This document shows, piece by piece, positions 1 to 10,673 of a stretch of DNA of 64,000 nucleotides. The DNA is taken from assembly GCF_030272615.1 (NCBI RefSeq), contig NC_081412.1, positions 688,702,083 through 688,766,082 of the forward strand, written 5' to 3'. The notes beneath the pieces were generated by a model. It was not told the origin of the DNA. It did not search any database and saw nothing but the letters and a program-made list of their open reading frames with translations. A program made the position numbers and the translations under genes. Every line of letters starts with the position of its first letter. Within the stretch, counting starts at the first letter, position 1. This DNA is from Cryptomeria japonica. Its lineage: Eukaryota > Streptophyta > Pinopsida > Cupressales > Cupressaceae.

Positions 1-39
1 GCAAAGGAGTTTCAAGTTGGAAAAATGAAGATTTATAGT

Positions 40-935
40 CAAAATTGCAAAAGTAGCTCCTGACTCTTGCTGAAGGCCTAGGGTGAAATTTCCAAGTTCT
101 TCCCTTTTTTTGCAAAATTAAGACAAGATCTTGCTATTCATGATTTGGATGGGAGGGAGGCATGATGTTCTTTGCCTTAGAAGTGATTTCAAGTTAAAAG
201 CATGAAGAAATATGCCTAGAACCCAAAATTCGCTCCTGACCCTTGTTGAGGGCCTAGGGCGAAAATCCTAAAATCTCCCATTTTGCCTTGCAAAACGAAA
301 TCAAACTTGGATTGGGAGAAAGAAGAAAGATATTTCCTAGCATTGTGAGGTGGATTGAAGTTGGAATGATAAAAATGAGCTACAAAAAGCAAAAATCGCT
401 CCTGACCCTTCCAGAGGGCCCAGGGCGAAAATTGCAAATCAACCTATTTCCTTTGAGTTTTGGCTAAGGCAAGGATGCACTAGGGTAAAAATGGCCTTCA
501 AAAACATGATGAATAAAGATTTGCTTCCAAAACTTGATGATTCTAAGCCAGGGAAGAAAAATCGCTCTTGACCCTTGCTGAGGGCCTAGGGTGAAATTTT
601 GAAAAACCTCTATTTTACCTTGCAAAAACAAGCCAAGCTTGGGTGGAATGAATGAAGAAGACCATCGCCTTGCGTTGAGTAAAGGATTCAAGGCAAAATG
701 ATGGAGGAGTAAGCACAAATTTGAGAAATCGCTCCTGACCCTTGCTCAGGGTCCAGGGCGAAAAAACCCTAAATGCACTTTTCCTCCAAAATTCAAGTGA
801 AATCAAACCCAAACTCCAGTAAAAGATGCCATTTGGAGTGCCTTGGTGATATTTTGGATTTGCAAAAATAGGATATTCAAGGCCTAATTTGGAAAATCGC
901 TCCTGACCCTTGCTGAGGGTCCAGGGCGAAATTAT
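40..935. repeat. Array of six spaced hairpin motifs
   Basis: Six copies of a ~34-bp motif start near 53, 231, 401, 563, 730 and 897. Consensus is CGCTCCTGACCCTTGCTGAG followed by GGCCTAGGGCG. CGCTC pairs with GGGCG and CCCTT pairs with AGGG, so each copy can form a short stem-loop. Spacing is 162-178 bp. The sequence between copies is AT-rich and much more diverged than the motif. Confidence 0.8.
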
Positions 936-2266
936 TGTCAATCTTCATTGAGGCCTTAATCAAACATTGATATTCCTCAAATCCCCCAAAATTGCTAAGT
1001 TCAAGACATTTGGAAAGACTAAATCAAATTCGCATTAAATTTGGGGCATTTTTAATTTAATAAATTAATTTTTAGGCCTTGAAATAATTAAAAAATCCAC
1101 CTTTGGGCCTTGTAATTAATTTTGAAATTTAAAAAAAAAAAAAAGGTGAGCGCTCAAGAGCATTTATTTGCTTTTACAAGCAAGTCGGCCTCCTTTTAGG
1201 TGGGATTTTATCTTATTTTATTATTAAAAAGTTAGGTCGACCTCATGGTTGAGTAGGGTGAGCGCTCTATATAATGAGGGAGTATTGCTTCAAGTTTCAA
1301 ATCATTCATTCATCCTTCTAAGTGCGAAATTGAGGAGCAATTTGAGGAGCGAAATCTAGTAGAGTGGAGGCGAAATTTTGCTAAGTGTTGTAGGCTAAAG
1401 AAGGAGAAGCTCTTTTGGAGGCTAATGGAGGCGTAATTCATCCAAGGGAAGACCACAATTCAAGCCTTGTCCATCAAAATCCGGTCTTCTTTCATCATTT
1501 TTCAAGGTTTTATAGTTAGCCTTTCAAAGGAGGAGGTATGAAGAATCATTTATCATGACTTATTGTGATTTCGTAGCAATTTTGTAAAGTCTAAGTCTTG
1601 AAAATCCAATTTCCATTCATAATTAATTTGAAAATGTATAATTCTTGATTTATCATGTCTTTTTCAAATTAATATCTTAAGTTATACCCTTGAAAGGTCT
1701 TGAATTCTATGCTTTAAGGTTTGATGCTCAAAGACAAACTTTAATCTTTTGTGTAGGCATCGAATGGCGACCCCAGAGTCGGAAGATCAACTACTTAGCA
1801 AATTCTCAACAAAGAAGATCAGGCAAGGATAAGGGCGACCTCCTCCAGTTTAGCATCGACAAGGATGGCCTTCTTCGGTCAAGCGTCATCAGGAATAACC
1901 TCTTCCAATCCAGCATTCCAAGGCGAGGTACATCATCATCCTGCACATCAAAGATAAAAAAGGTCAGAGCAAGGGTTCGTTGAAGAAGCAGACAATTTCA
2001 GAAGAGTTAATTAAAGCTAGCTTCTCGACAACATCAAGTTGAATATCTACCAAGTTACAAGTGTCAGACGAGGTGGCATCCCAGTCATCACTTCTCCAGT
2101 CGGTTTGGTCCACCTCAGGGTGTCCAGATTCAATGTACCTAACTCATGGGAGATGGCGCAAACTTCGATGTACCTACCCCAGCTATCCATTGGTCGAATT
2201 TTCCAGAGAAGACATGTGTCCAATAAATACAATTATTTCATTGGTCAGAATTGAGTTTGTTGTAAC
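936..2266. other. Non-coding body of family A element
   Basis: No gene is recognised. The stretch holds an A-run near 1,130-1,144 followed by GGTGAGCGCTC, two more GAGCGCTC words, and a block at about 1,840-2,260 that is closely repeated (inverted) at 26,760-27,130. The conserved block gives short open frames in both copies but has no recognisable protein similarity. Confidence 0.5.
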
Positions 2267-2284
2267 AAACCCTAATTAGGGTTT
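2267..2284. promoter_or_regulatory. Palindromic double telobox
   Basis: AAACCCTAATTAGGGTTT is a perfect 18-bp palindrome made of two head-to-head telobox motifs (AAACCCTA). It lies 65 bp upstream of the TATA box. The same 18 bp occur at 26,691-26,708 in the other family A copy, and a shortened form is at 7,579-7,590 in LTR B. Teloboxes are known plant promoter elements bound by Myb/TRB proteins. A role here is inferred. Confidence 0.6.
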
Positions 2285-2348
2285 TCATTGTAGAATCTTG
2301 GCCATTGATCTCAAATTGATCTTAGCCATTGAATTGTATTAAGAGCAC

Positions 2349-2355
2349 TATATAA
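2349..2355 (+). promoter_or_regulatory. TATA box of LTR A
   Basis: TATATAA in the context GCACTATATAAGCCCC. An equivalent box sits at the same relative place in the copy at 26,620-26,626 (minus strand) and in LTR B at 7,668-7,674. Confidence 0.6.
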
Positions 2356-3227
2356 GCCCCGACACTTCATTTTGTAAAGGCTAATAGAAGGGTAGTTAAG
2401 GAATAGTGAGTCATTAGTAGTTAGAAGGTGAATAGTCAGTTGATAGAATAGCAATTAGAGTAGAATAGGAGGACAAGGCAAGAAATTGTTGCCATTGATT
2501 GTAAATAAACTCCATTTTCATTGAAGTAATGGTGAAGTGTGTCGTTTCTTGCAATATGCATGGTTTCTTGTTGAATCTTCAATTCTAGATGGTAGATGAT
2601 TAGATCGAATGAAGGAAATTGTTGAATGCACCTGTGTGGAATCCGTCTAATCCAAACCACTAGCCTCTTGCTGATGGTAAGTGCGCCTTGCGTGGTCAAC
2701 TGACATAAAATGAGCTTAATCTCAAGTCGTCACACGTCTATTGTTCATGCATTAACTTGAATGATGATCAATATCTGATGGTGTCCGATTTGAATATATT
2801 TGAAGCATCCCCCAGAAGATCGCACTGAGTTGGTGTTGAATTGTTCATCTTGATGGTGAGACCCAGCCCAGGAGGACTCCACCTAGTCATTCATCCATCT
2901 TCTCGCATTCTAGGTAGTAGAGTAAATTTCCTGAACCTTGCATCTTTTGCCATTTGTTTGTCTTCCAGTTAGTTAGTAGGACTTGTGATTCCAGCAAATT
3001 AGACATTCAGTCATTGAGTGTAAGTCCCCTTGTGATTCTAGCAAAATCACATCATACCACAGAGAGCTTATCCACACGTAGAGATCCTACAACAAAGAAC
3101 CTTGAAGTCATCCCGATTGATCCTTTTCGCGACATCTTCAACATTCGGAGACTTTATTCAAGAGAGGATAAGGTACCCTTTAGGTATTTTATTCTGTGTT
3201 TGGTCGTGTACAAGATACACATCAACA

Positions 3228-4250
3228 CAACCCCAACTTGGGCGATTTTTCTAGATTGCTGTCATCCTCCATTGTTGCAGATCAAGGCTACCATTGGCAT
3301 CAATTTTCAGATTTCCATTTTAGCACTAGACTTGGGAAAATTTCGATTTTGCTTGGAGGCCACATTTTGGTGGATTTTTCATGCATGTTTGTTGGCTGCT
3401 ATCACTTCCAGCCTGCTAATTCGCTTCAGATCTGAGGTTTGCTTCAGATTTTGACCTCCATTAATGGCTGCCATTAATTTTCAGACTTAAGTTTTTATTG
3501 CCCAGCCAATTCCAACTTAAACATTTAGCATTCAGAGGTATTTTATGGAGTTTTCTGTGCACTTTTTTAGACCATTTTAATGCTATTGCAGGTCTGAAAC
3601 TCCATTGTTAGGCGGTTGTCCTCAGAAATTTTCATTTCCAGCCACCTAACCAATTTTGGTGAATTTGCTTGGGGCTGTTTCCTTAGCAATTTTTCATCAT
3701 TTTCAGGGATTTAAACCACTTTGCAAGGTGCTGGTAAGTCTGAAGTGTTCGATTTTCAGACTTGTCCTCAGAAAACTAAATTTTACCAGCCATACTTACA
3801 TTCCAGAATATGATTGTTTTCATCAATAAAATTGATTTTTATTGATTTCATGCACATTTTGAAGATTACAACATGTTTTGAAAGTCTAATTTTTCAGGTA
3901 GTCTTCAGAATTTTGACCTCCATTGTTGACTGCGGAAGGTGTCTTCAGACATTCATTGTGTGAAAACACAACCTTTCACACCTCTCCTTAGTCATCATCA
4001 ATCCGGTATACTCCTTTGCATTTCTTTGCTTGCATATTTTCTAAGCATAAGGAGGTATAAATGAATTTTATGGAAGGCTTCCATGCCTTAGTGTTGTCAC
4101 ACTTTGAACGTAATTGCTAAAATTTACCAAGTGTATGGATTATTTTCCTGACTCCATGCTCTAAACTAGCTAAATCTCTAGAAAGTCAAGAATTTTATTA
4201 CAAGTATTTATTTTTATCCTAGGACTAACTTCCAGCTTCGTATAGGTGCG
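3228..4250. other. Non-coding leader before accessory ORF
   Basis: AT-rich sequence without a credible gene. It repeats loosely related short words such as TTTTGACCTCCATT (3,453 and 3,913), CCTCAGAAA, and TCTGAA/TCAGAC. It leads directly into the accessory ORF at 4,251. It occupies the same relative place as the hairpin-rich leader at 61,260-62,400 in the right-hand element. Confidence 0.5.
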
Positions 4251-7200
4251 ATGTCAAAATCAGGATACAAGGAAAGGAAAGAGCTGTTGAAGACGTTGGA
4301 GACTGAATTTTATCCAGAGTTCAAGATTTCATCCAGATGGAGGGAGATCACTGATACCAACATGCATTTCTTGGACTTCGACAAGATGCAGCGTCGGATG
4401 TTCGGATCCAGAGATCAGGTTCCCTCTCCAGCATATGCGAATATTATGAAGAGTGGCATTTTTCATGCCGCCGGGTTTCCACAATCCATACAGTGCAGTG
4501 AGTTGATCTTGGAGTGTGCACGATGTTACGATCCACTCACAAGAATGATCAAGAGTCCCAAGGGCGTTGTCATCGCCTACCTTGCCGAGGATGCCATTGC
4601 TGAGGTATTCGGAATTCCACGCGGAACAGATATGAAGGATGTGACCAAGGAGGATTATGCAGACAGATACACGAAGAAGATGGGTGTATGCAAGAGTTTA
4701 ATTAATAAAGAGTGGATGATTGAACCTAGGAATCATCATTCCAAGGCTCCCAAGACACTTATGTGCGTAGATTTTAAGGAGGAATATAGTGATTTGATAT
4801 TCCTACTCAATAGAGTGATGGGAATGCCGCAGGGAGCACTATTTCATGGATGGATGTTCTACTTCATCCAGGATTGTCTTAGAGGATCACTAGTGAATTG
4901 GTCCAAGATCATAAGCGACAATTTGGATTTTCAGTTGAGGAATGTAGAGCGGTCCAAGTCATTCACCATGACTTCTTACCTAGTGTACCTGCTTGCACGA
5001 TTTGTTTCATACAGAGGATTAATATGCAAAGGTGAAGTCGGGAATGGGCAAGGACAATTTAAGAGTTATGAATGCTACCCCCAGTTGAGTATGCACAGAA
5101 TTGAAGACTATAAGAGAGTGAATGATGCATTCACTATGTACATCACACAGATGCTGCAGGGCGGAATCCATAGAAGATTGTCCAAGGAGGCAACAGAGTT
5201 AATAGAGAAATATGGATCGTGGTATATACAGTTTCCCACTTTCACATACCTTAGGATTCATGGGTTTCAATCCGAACCCTACTGACAGAATGATATTGTT
5301 GGAAGTGGTAAGACAGCTTCTAGAGTTCAATGTTATCCAGAGAGAGAAGCACAGGACAGGAATGACATTCCCTATTTCAGTTGGGAAGACGTTAGAGGTC
5401 TGCCAATCCGCCATAGCTGCCAGCACTGCAGGTGAGGAGATTGCATTCTACAGATTTGCTACCTACAAGAAAAGAGAAAGATTTGATCCAGACAAGGTGG
5501 TCGGAAGGATTAGAGGAGAGAAGTTCACTCATAAGGTTGACATAGAGGATTATTGGGCCAACTTAATGGACGAACAAGCAGTGAAGAGAAGAATGTGGTC
5601 GAGAATGTCAGTAGATTTCATGAGGAAGTGTGGACTTTTCCTCATCCCTGATCAAGTATTAGATGATAGAGATCATACACACCCACATTATGAGAATGAA
5701 ATGAAGAAGGCAATCCTATTGCCAAATTGGTCAGAGTCAGAAGAGACTGACCTGAATGTATTGATGAGAGGTCTTGAATTTCTCCCGCACATGGGTAGAT
5801 ATGCAGATGAACAGATTAGTTGACATGGGTGTTCCCTTCACTTATGAAAGCATGAAGCTGGAAGAGTCTACTTCCGAGGATGATCAGAGGACTGTTAGTG
5901 ATGTCAGGATTCATGCAGACAAAGAGAGTCAAGCTCCCAAGAGAAGGAAGAACATGCCTGGAGAAGTCAAGGCTAGAGGGAAGAAGATTGAGGATGTGAA
6001 GAAGAAACATAAGACTATCACTCCACTCATCATTCCTTCACCCCCTCCCAGTGTCTCATCAATCGAAGTGATTGACGTAATAGGACAGAATAAGGAGACT
6101 CAGCAGTGTTCCAACACAGTGATACTACCAGAGAATATTCAGGAGTTCCATGCCACAACGACATCTGCACCTCCTGATGAGAATGATGACCACCCGGGAT
6201 CCCCTACTGTCCTTTTGGAAGTTAGCTTGGGAAATGAAGTATATGATTGGACCAGGAATAATCCTGATGATAATGAGGAGGTTATCTCGGCATTGAAAGG
6301 ACTTGATCGAGAGGTATATCTTGATGATGGTATGGAGATGACCGCTATTCCTGAATGGTTGATGAAGAGTATGGAAAAAAGTAAACAAATGATAGAAGTA
6401 CAACCTATTGAGGATATTGATGACTACCTAGCTAGGAGTGCTAAGAAGAAGGAGCCCAAGAGAGCAGAGATTTTGTTGCACATAGCTAGAGATGAGACGA
6501 GAATGCAGATTGCGCAGATTGCTGTTCCTAGAGCCGGCGTGACAGTGGACACTGCTAGTCCCATGGATTTCCAGATCACTTTAGTTGCCCTTGGTCGTCC
6601 ATTCGCAGGGCAGGAATTTCAGGAGATTGGTGACAACCTCCAAGCAATCAATGCAAAGTTAGACACAACGATTGCGGAGAATGAAAGGTACAAAGAAGAA
6701 AATATTAGACTCAAAGAGTATATTGTAGGGACAAGGCGTGGAGATCCCACCCTTATTTCCCCTATTGCAGTTGACCATTGAATACATTCACACTGCGAGG
6801 TAGCGAGAGGTACACATTCAGAGGTGGAAAAGTGGATTGAAAGCACAAGGAAGCAGGCAGATGATTTCCTTACTTAGTTTGTCCAAGCATATGATAAGAC
6901 AACAACGCTTGTATTCAGAATCCAGTATTTGGAAGGAGTTTGGGAAGAATTCCGGCCTATCCAAGAGAAGACTATTCCATGCCTCCTGGCATTGAAGAAG
7001 GTTCCTAATTCCACCTTGGTCAGCGAGAACATTGTGCACAATGGAGACATATATAATTTCCATGGCTGGTATTGTGCACTAGCTTTGAAGAAATTAGCTT
7101 ATGAGAACGCCCAATCGAGTTGTATGGAGATGGGAGGATTAATTCAGGACATTCAGATGAAAATCCTTGCCTCGATTAAGGAATTATTGGGTGTTGATGT

Positions 7201-7531
7201 TAGTGATGCTAGTGGTTTACACTTAGCCGAATTAAGAGACAAGATAAAATTTATGTATTTTTGCCAGTTGGACTCTTTGCAGAAGAGTCAGATGGATGAC
7301 TTGGTCTCTTTGTTGATTCATGTTCATAATTTGCAGAAGCTCATGCCTGAATGGGAGAACACTTTGAATGCTTGCTCGGATTCATTGGATGTGATTGATT
7401 TACAGCAGGATACCTTGCCTAGCATTTCCATGGAGGAGTTAGATTCAGTATTGGCTAGATTCTTGGAGTATGCTAGGAGAGAGAGAGATGTAGGGAGGAA
7501 TCTTCTAGAAGATTCCCTATATGATGACTAG
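4251..7531 (+). pseudogene. Broken ~1,090-codon accessory ORF of Gypsy element B
   Basis: Four open pieces (4,251-5,285, 5,212-5,823, 5,774-6,781 and 6,929-7,531) read as one former protein. It has frameshifts near 5,276 and 5,815, a TGA at 6,779 and a TAG at 6,875; the last two pieces are in the same frame. The N-terminal ~500 residues match the ORF at 58,202-61,210. Paired motifs include WMFYFIQ / WMYFFIQ, MTSYLVYLLA / MSSYLFYILA, IQFPTFTYLRIHGF / IQFTRFTYLRVGGF and IEDYW..RMWSRM / LEDYW..RLWSRF. The middle (5,840-6,600) is charged and low-complexity. A short coiled-coil-like stretch follows (ENERYKEENIRLKEY), then a helical C-terminal part. Function is unknown. The N-terminal fold might resemble the plant mobile domain, but this is a guess. 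The ORF ends just before the 3' LTR, which suggests it is carried by the retrotransposon. Confidence 0.65.
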
Positions 7532-7552
7532 GTATCTTTCTATTGGGCCATA

Positions 7553-8476
7553 TGTTGGTGGCGCCATTTTTGATGTAACCCTAATTAGGGCAATTCTAGG
7601 TTTTTGTTGGCATGATCTTGGCCGTTGATCTTAGATCAATCTGGGCCATCCATTTTGTAAGAGACTCTATATATGCCCCTTTGTCTCTCATTTGTAAGAG
7701 AGAGTTTTTGTAGAATTGTTGGTATATGCTACAGCTATTTGAATCCTAATCATTGTTCAATTGTTGGTGATTTTGCTCTTCAAGTGTTGTATTTGCATTC
7801 ATGGTTCTCAATTCCTACAAGTTAGATTAGAATTTATTTTCATGTATGTTAGATTGAGTGGAAGATTTGTTGAATTTATTTGTGTGGAATCCTTAATCCA
7901 TACCACTAGCCTCTTTCCGCTGGTAAGTGTGCCTTGTGTGGTCAACTGGAATTTGAGTAAGCATAACTTCAACTATTAAACGTCCGTTGACAAGCATCAA
8001 CTTGGATGGTGTCTATGTTTGATGGTAATAGTCTGAAAATCTTTAGGTATACCTTAGATGATTGCACTAAGCTTGTGTCAATACTTGATTGTGAGACCTC
8101 ACTTGGTTTGATTCCATTAAATCCATTCATCATTTCCTACATTCCTAGGTTTAGAATAGATTTCCTGAACCCTATTCTTTTTCCCCTTTTTTAGTAAGAA
8201 GTAAATCCAGAGCCTTATTGATAAATCTTAAGTTGTCAGCACACTTATTCCGCATCATTCATGATAATCCAAACATTTGCGTAAGTCCCCAAAGTGAAAC
8301 ACAACAATTCACATCAACCATTGAACTTACCCACTCGTCAAGACCTGACATGTAGAAACCTTGGAATCACATTAGTTGATCTCATTCTTAGCATCTGAGG
8401 TGATTTTGTTCAAGAGAGGGTAAATTATCTTGGTACTTTATTCTGAAATGTTTTGTGCATAAAAAACACATCAACA
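7553..8476 (+). mobile_element. 3' LTR of element B (start approximate)
   Basis: The stretch starts TGTTGGTGGCGCC and ends AACACATCAACA. It contains CCCTAATTAGGG (7,579-7,590), a TATA-like box (7,668-7,674), a conserved CACTAGCCTC word and a U5-like end similar to family A. The right border is firm because Copia coding sequence begins directly at 8,477. The 5-bp duplication would be AGTAG on the right; its partner lies outside the window. The left border is a best guess, since no purine tract precedes it. Confidence 0.6.
7668..7674 (+). promoter_or_regulatory. TATA box of LTR B
   Basis: TATATAT in the context GACTCTATATATGCCCC, about 80 bp downstream of CCCTAATTAGGG, the same layout as in family A. 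Confidence 0.5.
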
Positions 8477-9170
8477 AGTAGGTGATGATGTGGGAGGAGA
8501 ACTCAAATCACTCTTCTTATAAAAAATTACATCTCTAATAATATATTTCTTTGTGTTAGGATCCATAAGGGAATATGCCTTAGACCCGTTACTATATCCA
8601 AGAAGAATACATTTCATTGATTTTTCATCAAGCTTCCTTCTTTGTTGTTTAGGAATGTGCATATAGGTAGTGCATTCACATACACGAAGATGAGACATAG
8701 ATGGCATTACCCCTGTCATGCTTCTTCTGGTGTGATGCCATCAAGGGCTTTGGTTGGTGCACGATTCTAAAATTAAACTATTGTGTGCACAACTTCAGCC
8801 CAATATGCATGTCCTAGTTGAGAATCCTTTAACATGCTTCAGACCATGATGATATGATTTCTCTATTCAAAAACTCCATTTTGTTGAGGTGTGTATGTTG
8901 CAGTCAGTTGACGTCGAATGCCATTTTCCTTCAGGTACATGGAGAATTTTGTGCTGGTGTATTCATCCCCTTGATTTGAGTGGAGGACACGAATACAATG
9001 ATTCGTATCTTTCTCCACATGAGTGCAAAACTCTTCGAAATAGGAAAAAGCTTCATCTTTATGCTACAAGTAATATACCCACAATTTCATTGTTTGTTCG
9101 TCGATAAAAAGTTGAAAATACATGAAACCATTGTGACTAGGTGCCATGGGGCCGCACAGATCAGTATGCA
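8477..9170 (-). pseudogene. Copia integrase core and RT linker, decayed
   Basis: Translation of the minus strand gives integrase-like words. LHSNQGDEYTSTKFSMYLKE matches the usual RSDNGGEYxSxxF motif but has N in place of the catalytic D. TATYTPQQNGVFE carries the glutamate of the D,D,E triad. Further on, RAPTKALDGITPEEA and CILLGYSNGSKAYSLMDP match the post-integrase segment before the reverse transcriptase. Several in-frame stops interrupt it. It ends abruptly at the insertion border at 8,477. Confidence 0.75.
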
Positions 9171-9174
9171 CCAG

Positions 9175-9381
9175 CTATAAAGGTTGCACGATGCTCACTT
9201 GGATAGAAGGGTGCTCATTGTTATTTTCCAGCAATACAATTTGGAACATATAGCACTTAGACTTCTCAAGTGAGGGAAGCCCTTTTACCATGCTTTTCTT
9301 ACAAAGTGTTTGCAAGTAACTAGTGCTCAGATGATCAAATCTATGATGCCAACACATAGCAAGATCGTTATCCTTCGTCAC
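9175..9381 (-). pseudogene. Copia GAG-pre-integrase domain
   Basis: The minus-strand frame contains MCWHHRFDHLSTSYLQTLCK and GLPSLEKSKC. This is the typical LWHxRxGHxxxxxLxxL zinc-binding segment before Copia integrase, partly decayed. It lies between the protease and the integrase core, in normal Copia order. Confidence 0.75.
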
Positions 9382-9563
9382 TAAGGCTTGATTATTAGCA
9401 ATTGTCTCAAGCCCCTAAACAATTTACCAATCTCAATAGCATTGGCAACAATCTTGGCATTTTTAGACTTATCTTTGATAAGACATCTTTTTATCCTAAG
9501 GTTGTGGTCAAGAAATTGATTAACAGAAAGAAGATTTTTAGTAAGTCCTGGCACATACAAAAC

Positions 9564-9782
9564 TTAAATATGCCTGCAATGATGTATGCCAAATTGCAAA
9601 AAGATGTCACCAATACCTTTGATGTCGTAGGTGGTATCATCTCCAAGAGAGACTTTACCGTGATGGGGTTTCAATGTGAGAAACCACTCCTTTTGTCCAG
9701 TCATTTGCTTTGTAGCACTTGAATCCACATACAAAATTGAGGTTGATTGCAAACCATCTTTGGAAGTGTGGGTTGAAAACAC
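9564..9782 (-). pseudogene. Copia aspartic protease fragment
   Basis: The frame includes ILYVDSSATKQMTGQKEWF followed by VSLGDDTTYDIKGIGDI. The first matches the Copia protease motif W-x-x-DSGA-x-xHMTG. Here the active site reads DSS instead of DSG, so activity is unlikely. Confidence 0.75.
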
Positions 9783-9926
9783 ATATTCCTCGTTCAGAGA
9801 ATCTTCTTTTTCAGCAACATTGCCTTGTTGTTTTTGTTTGTTCTTCTGCTCTCATCGTGTATTGCCACTTTGGAATGGCTTCTTTGGATGTGATTTGTTG
9901 GATAATCCTTTAGCCAAGGAGTTGTA

Positions 9927-10620
9927 CTAACAATTTTTCACATCATGTCCAATTCTATCACAGATTGGACACTTCGAAGATCTCAATGAATTACTAAATT
10001 TGAGAGGTCCACCAAATTGCTTCATAGACTTCTTGCCTTTATGACGTGTAGTCATGGCATGATCATCCTCACCATGATCTTGGTTTAAAGATTTTTCTTT
10101 TTCAAGTATGTTCACAAGCTTTTCAAAAGTGGGTGTCTTTTTTGTGACATTCAATGTTGTCACAAACACTTTGTATTTGGAAGGTAGTGGTCATAGAACA
10201 ATAGGCACCAAGACTGCATCATCAATGGTTTCACCCAAAGCTTGAAAGAATTCCAACTGTTCTCCATTCTTCATCTTCAGGCCATGTAGCCGACTCTACA
10301 ATTCTAGGATCCGATACTGATTCTTCACCTCATACACCGTCTTAAGCTTGTCCCATGCATCTTTGGTTGTGGACAAGTCTCGGATAAAAGGCTGAACTTC
10401 ATCAGACATGCTGAACATAATGATCAATTTTGCCTTTCTATCGGCTTGATCAAATTTCTTCTGTTTATCAGTATTTGTCTTGTGACGTGATGTGGTACCA
10501 TTGACCACATCCCACACTTCTTCAAACTCAAGTCTTGAGTTTGGTTTTCCATGCAAAATAGTTATTTTTGTGTTGTAGTTGAGAATCTGGAAGAAGAAAT
10601 TTTGGTGAACTTTTTGCCAT
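9927..10620 (-). pseudogene. Copia gag (UBN2-like) with CCHC knuckle
   Basis: The gag start is visible as MAKSSPKFLLPD at 10,620. The frame then gives the LTR-gag (UBN2-type) region with TTKDAWDKLKTVYE. The end holds a zinc knuckle, CPICDRIGHDVKNC (CX2CX4HX4C), near 9,930-9,970. The reading frame breaks between 10,170 and 10,296. Confidence 0.75.
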
Positions 10621-10673
10621 TGTGTTAGCGAGTTATTTTATCCTATTTCTTGTCACTCAAATCAGCTATTTTC

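Larger units (their letters stand above)
1..3227 (+). mobile_element. 3' part / LTR of family A LTR retrotransposon
   Basis: This block matches, in inverted orientation, the left half of the element at 25,752-33,045. Shared parts in order are the hairpin array, a conserved block near 1,840-1,980, a palindromic CCCTAATTAGGG, a TATA box, and a U5-like end with the words GAGAGGATAAGGTACC and TATTTTATTCTGTGTTTG. It ends in ACATCAACA at 3,227, the canonical CA end of an LTR. The other end lies left of the window. No primer-binding site follows 3,227, so it is a 3' LTR or a solo LTR rather than an intact 5' LTR. Short open frames inside it (for example 1,690-1,983) are not believed to be genes. How much of the block is LTR and how much is internal 3' sequence cannot be settled here. 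Confidence 0.65.

Noticed and set aside
615-941. Minus-strand ORF with repeated SPWTLSKGQERF words (also 216-437 and 464-718)
   Set aside because: The repeated peptide is only the translation of the hairpin motif array; no conserved protein and the frame is not kept between copies.
3228-8476. 1-3,227 and 7,553-8,476 as the two LTRs of one element
   Set aside because: They share U3/R/U5 words but differ in length and upstream sequence, and no primer-binding site follows 3,227.
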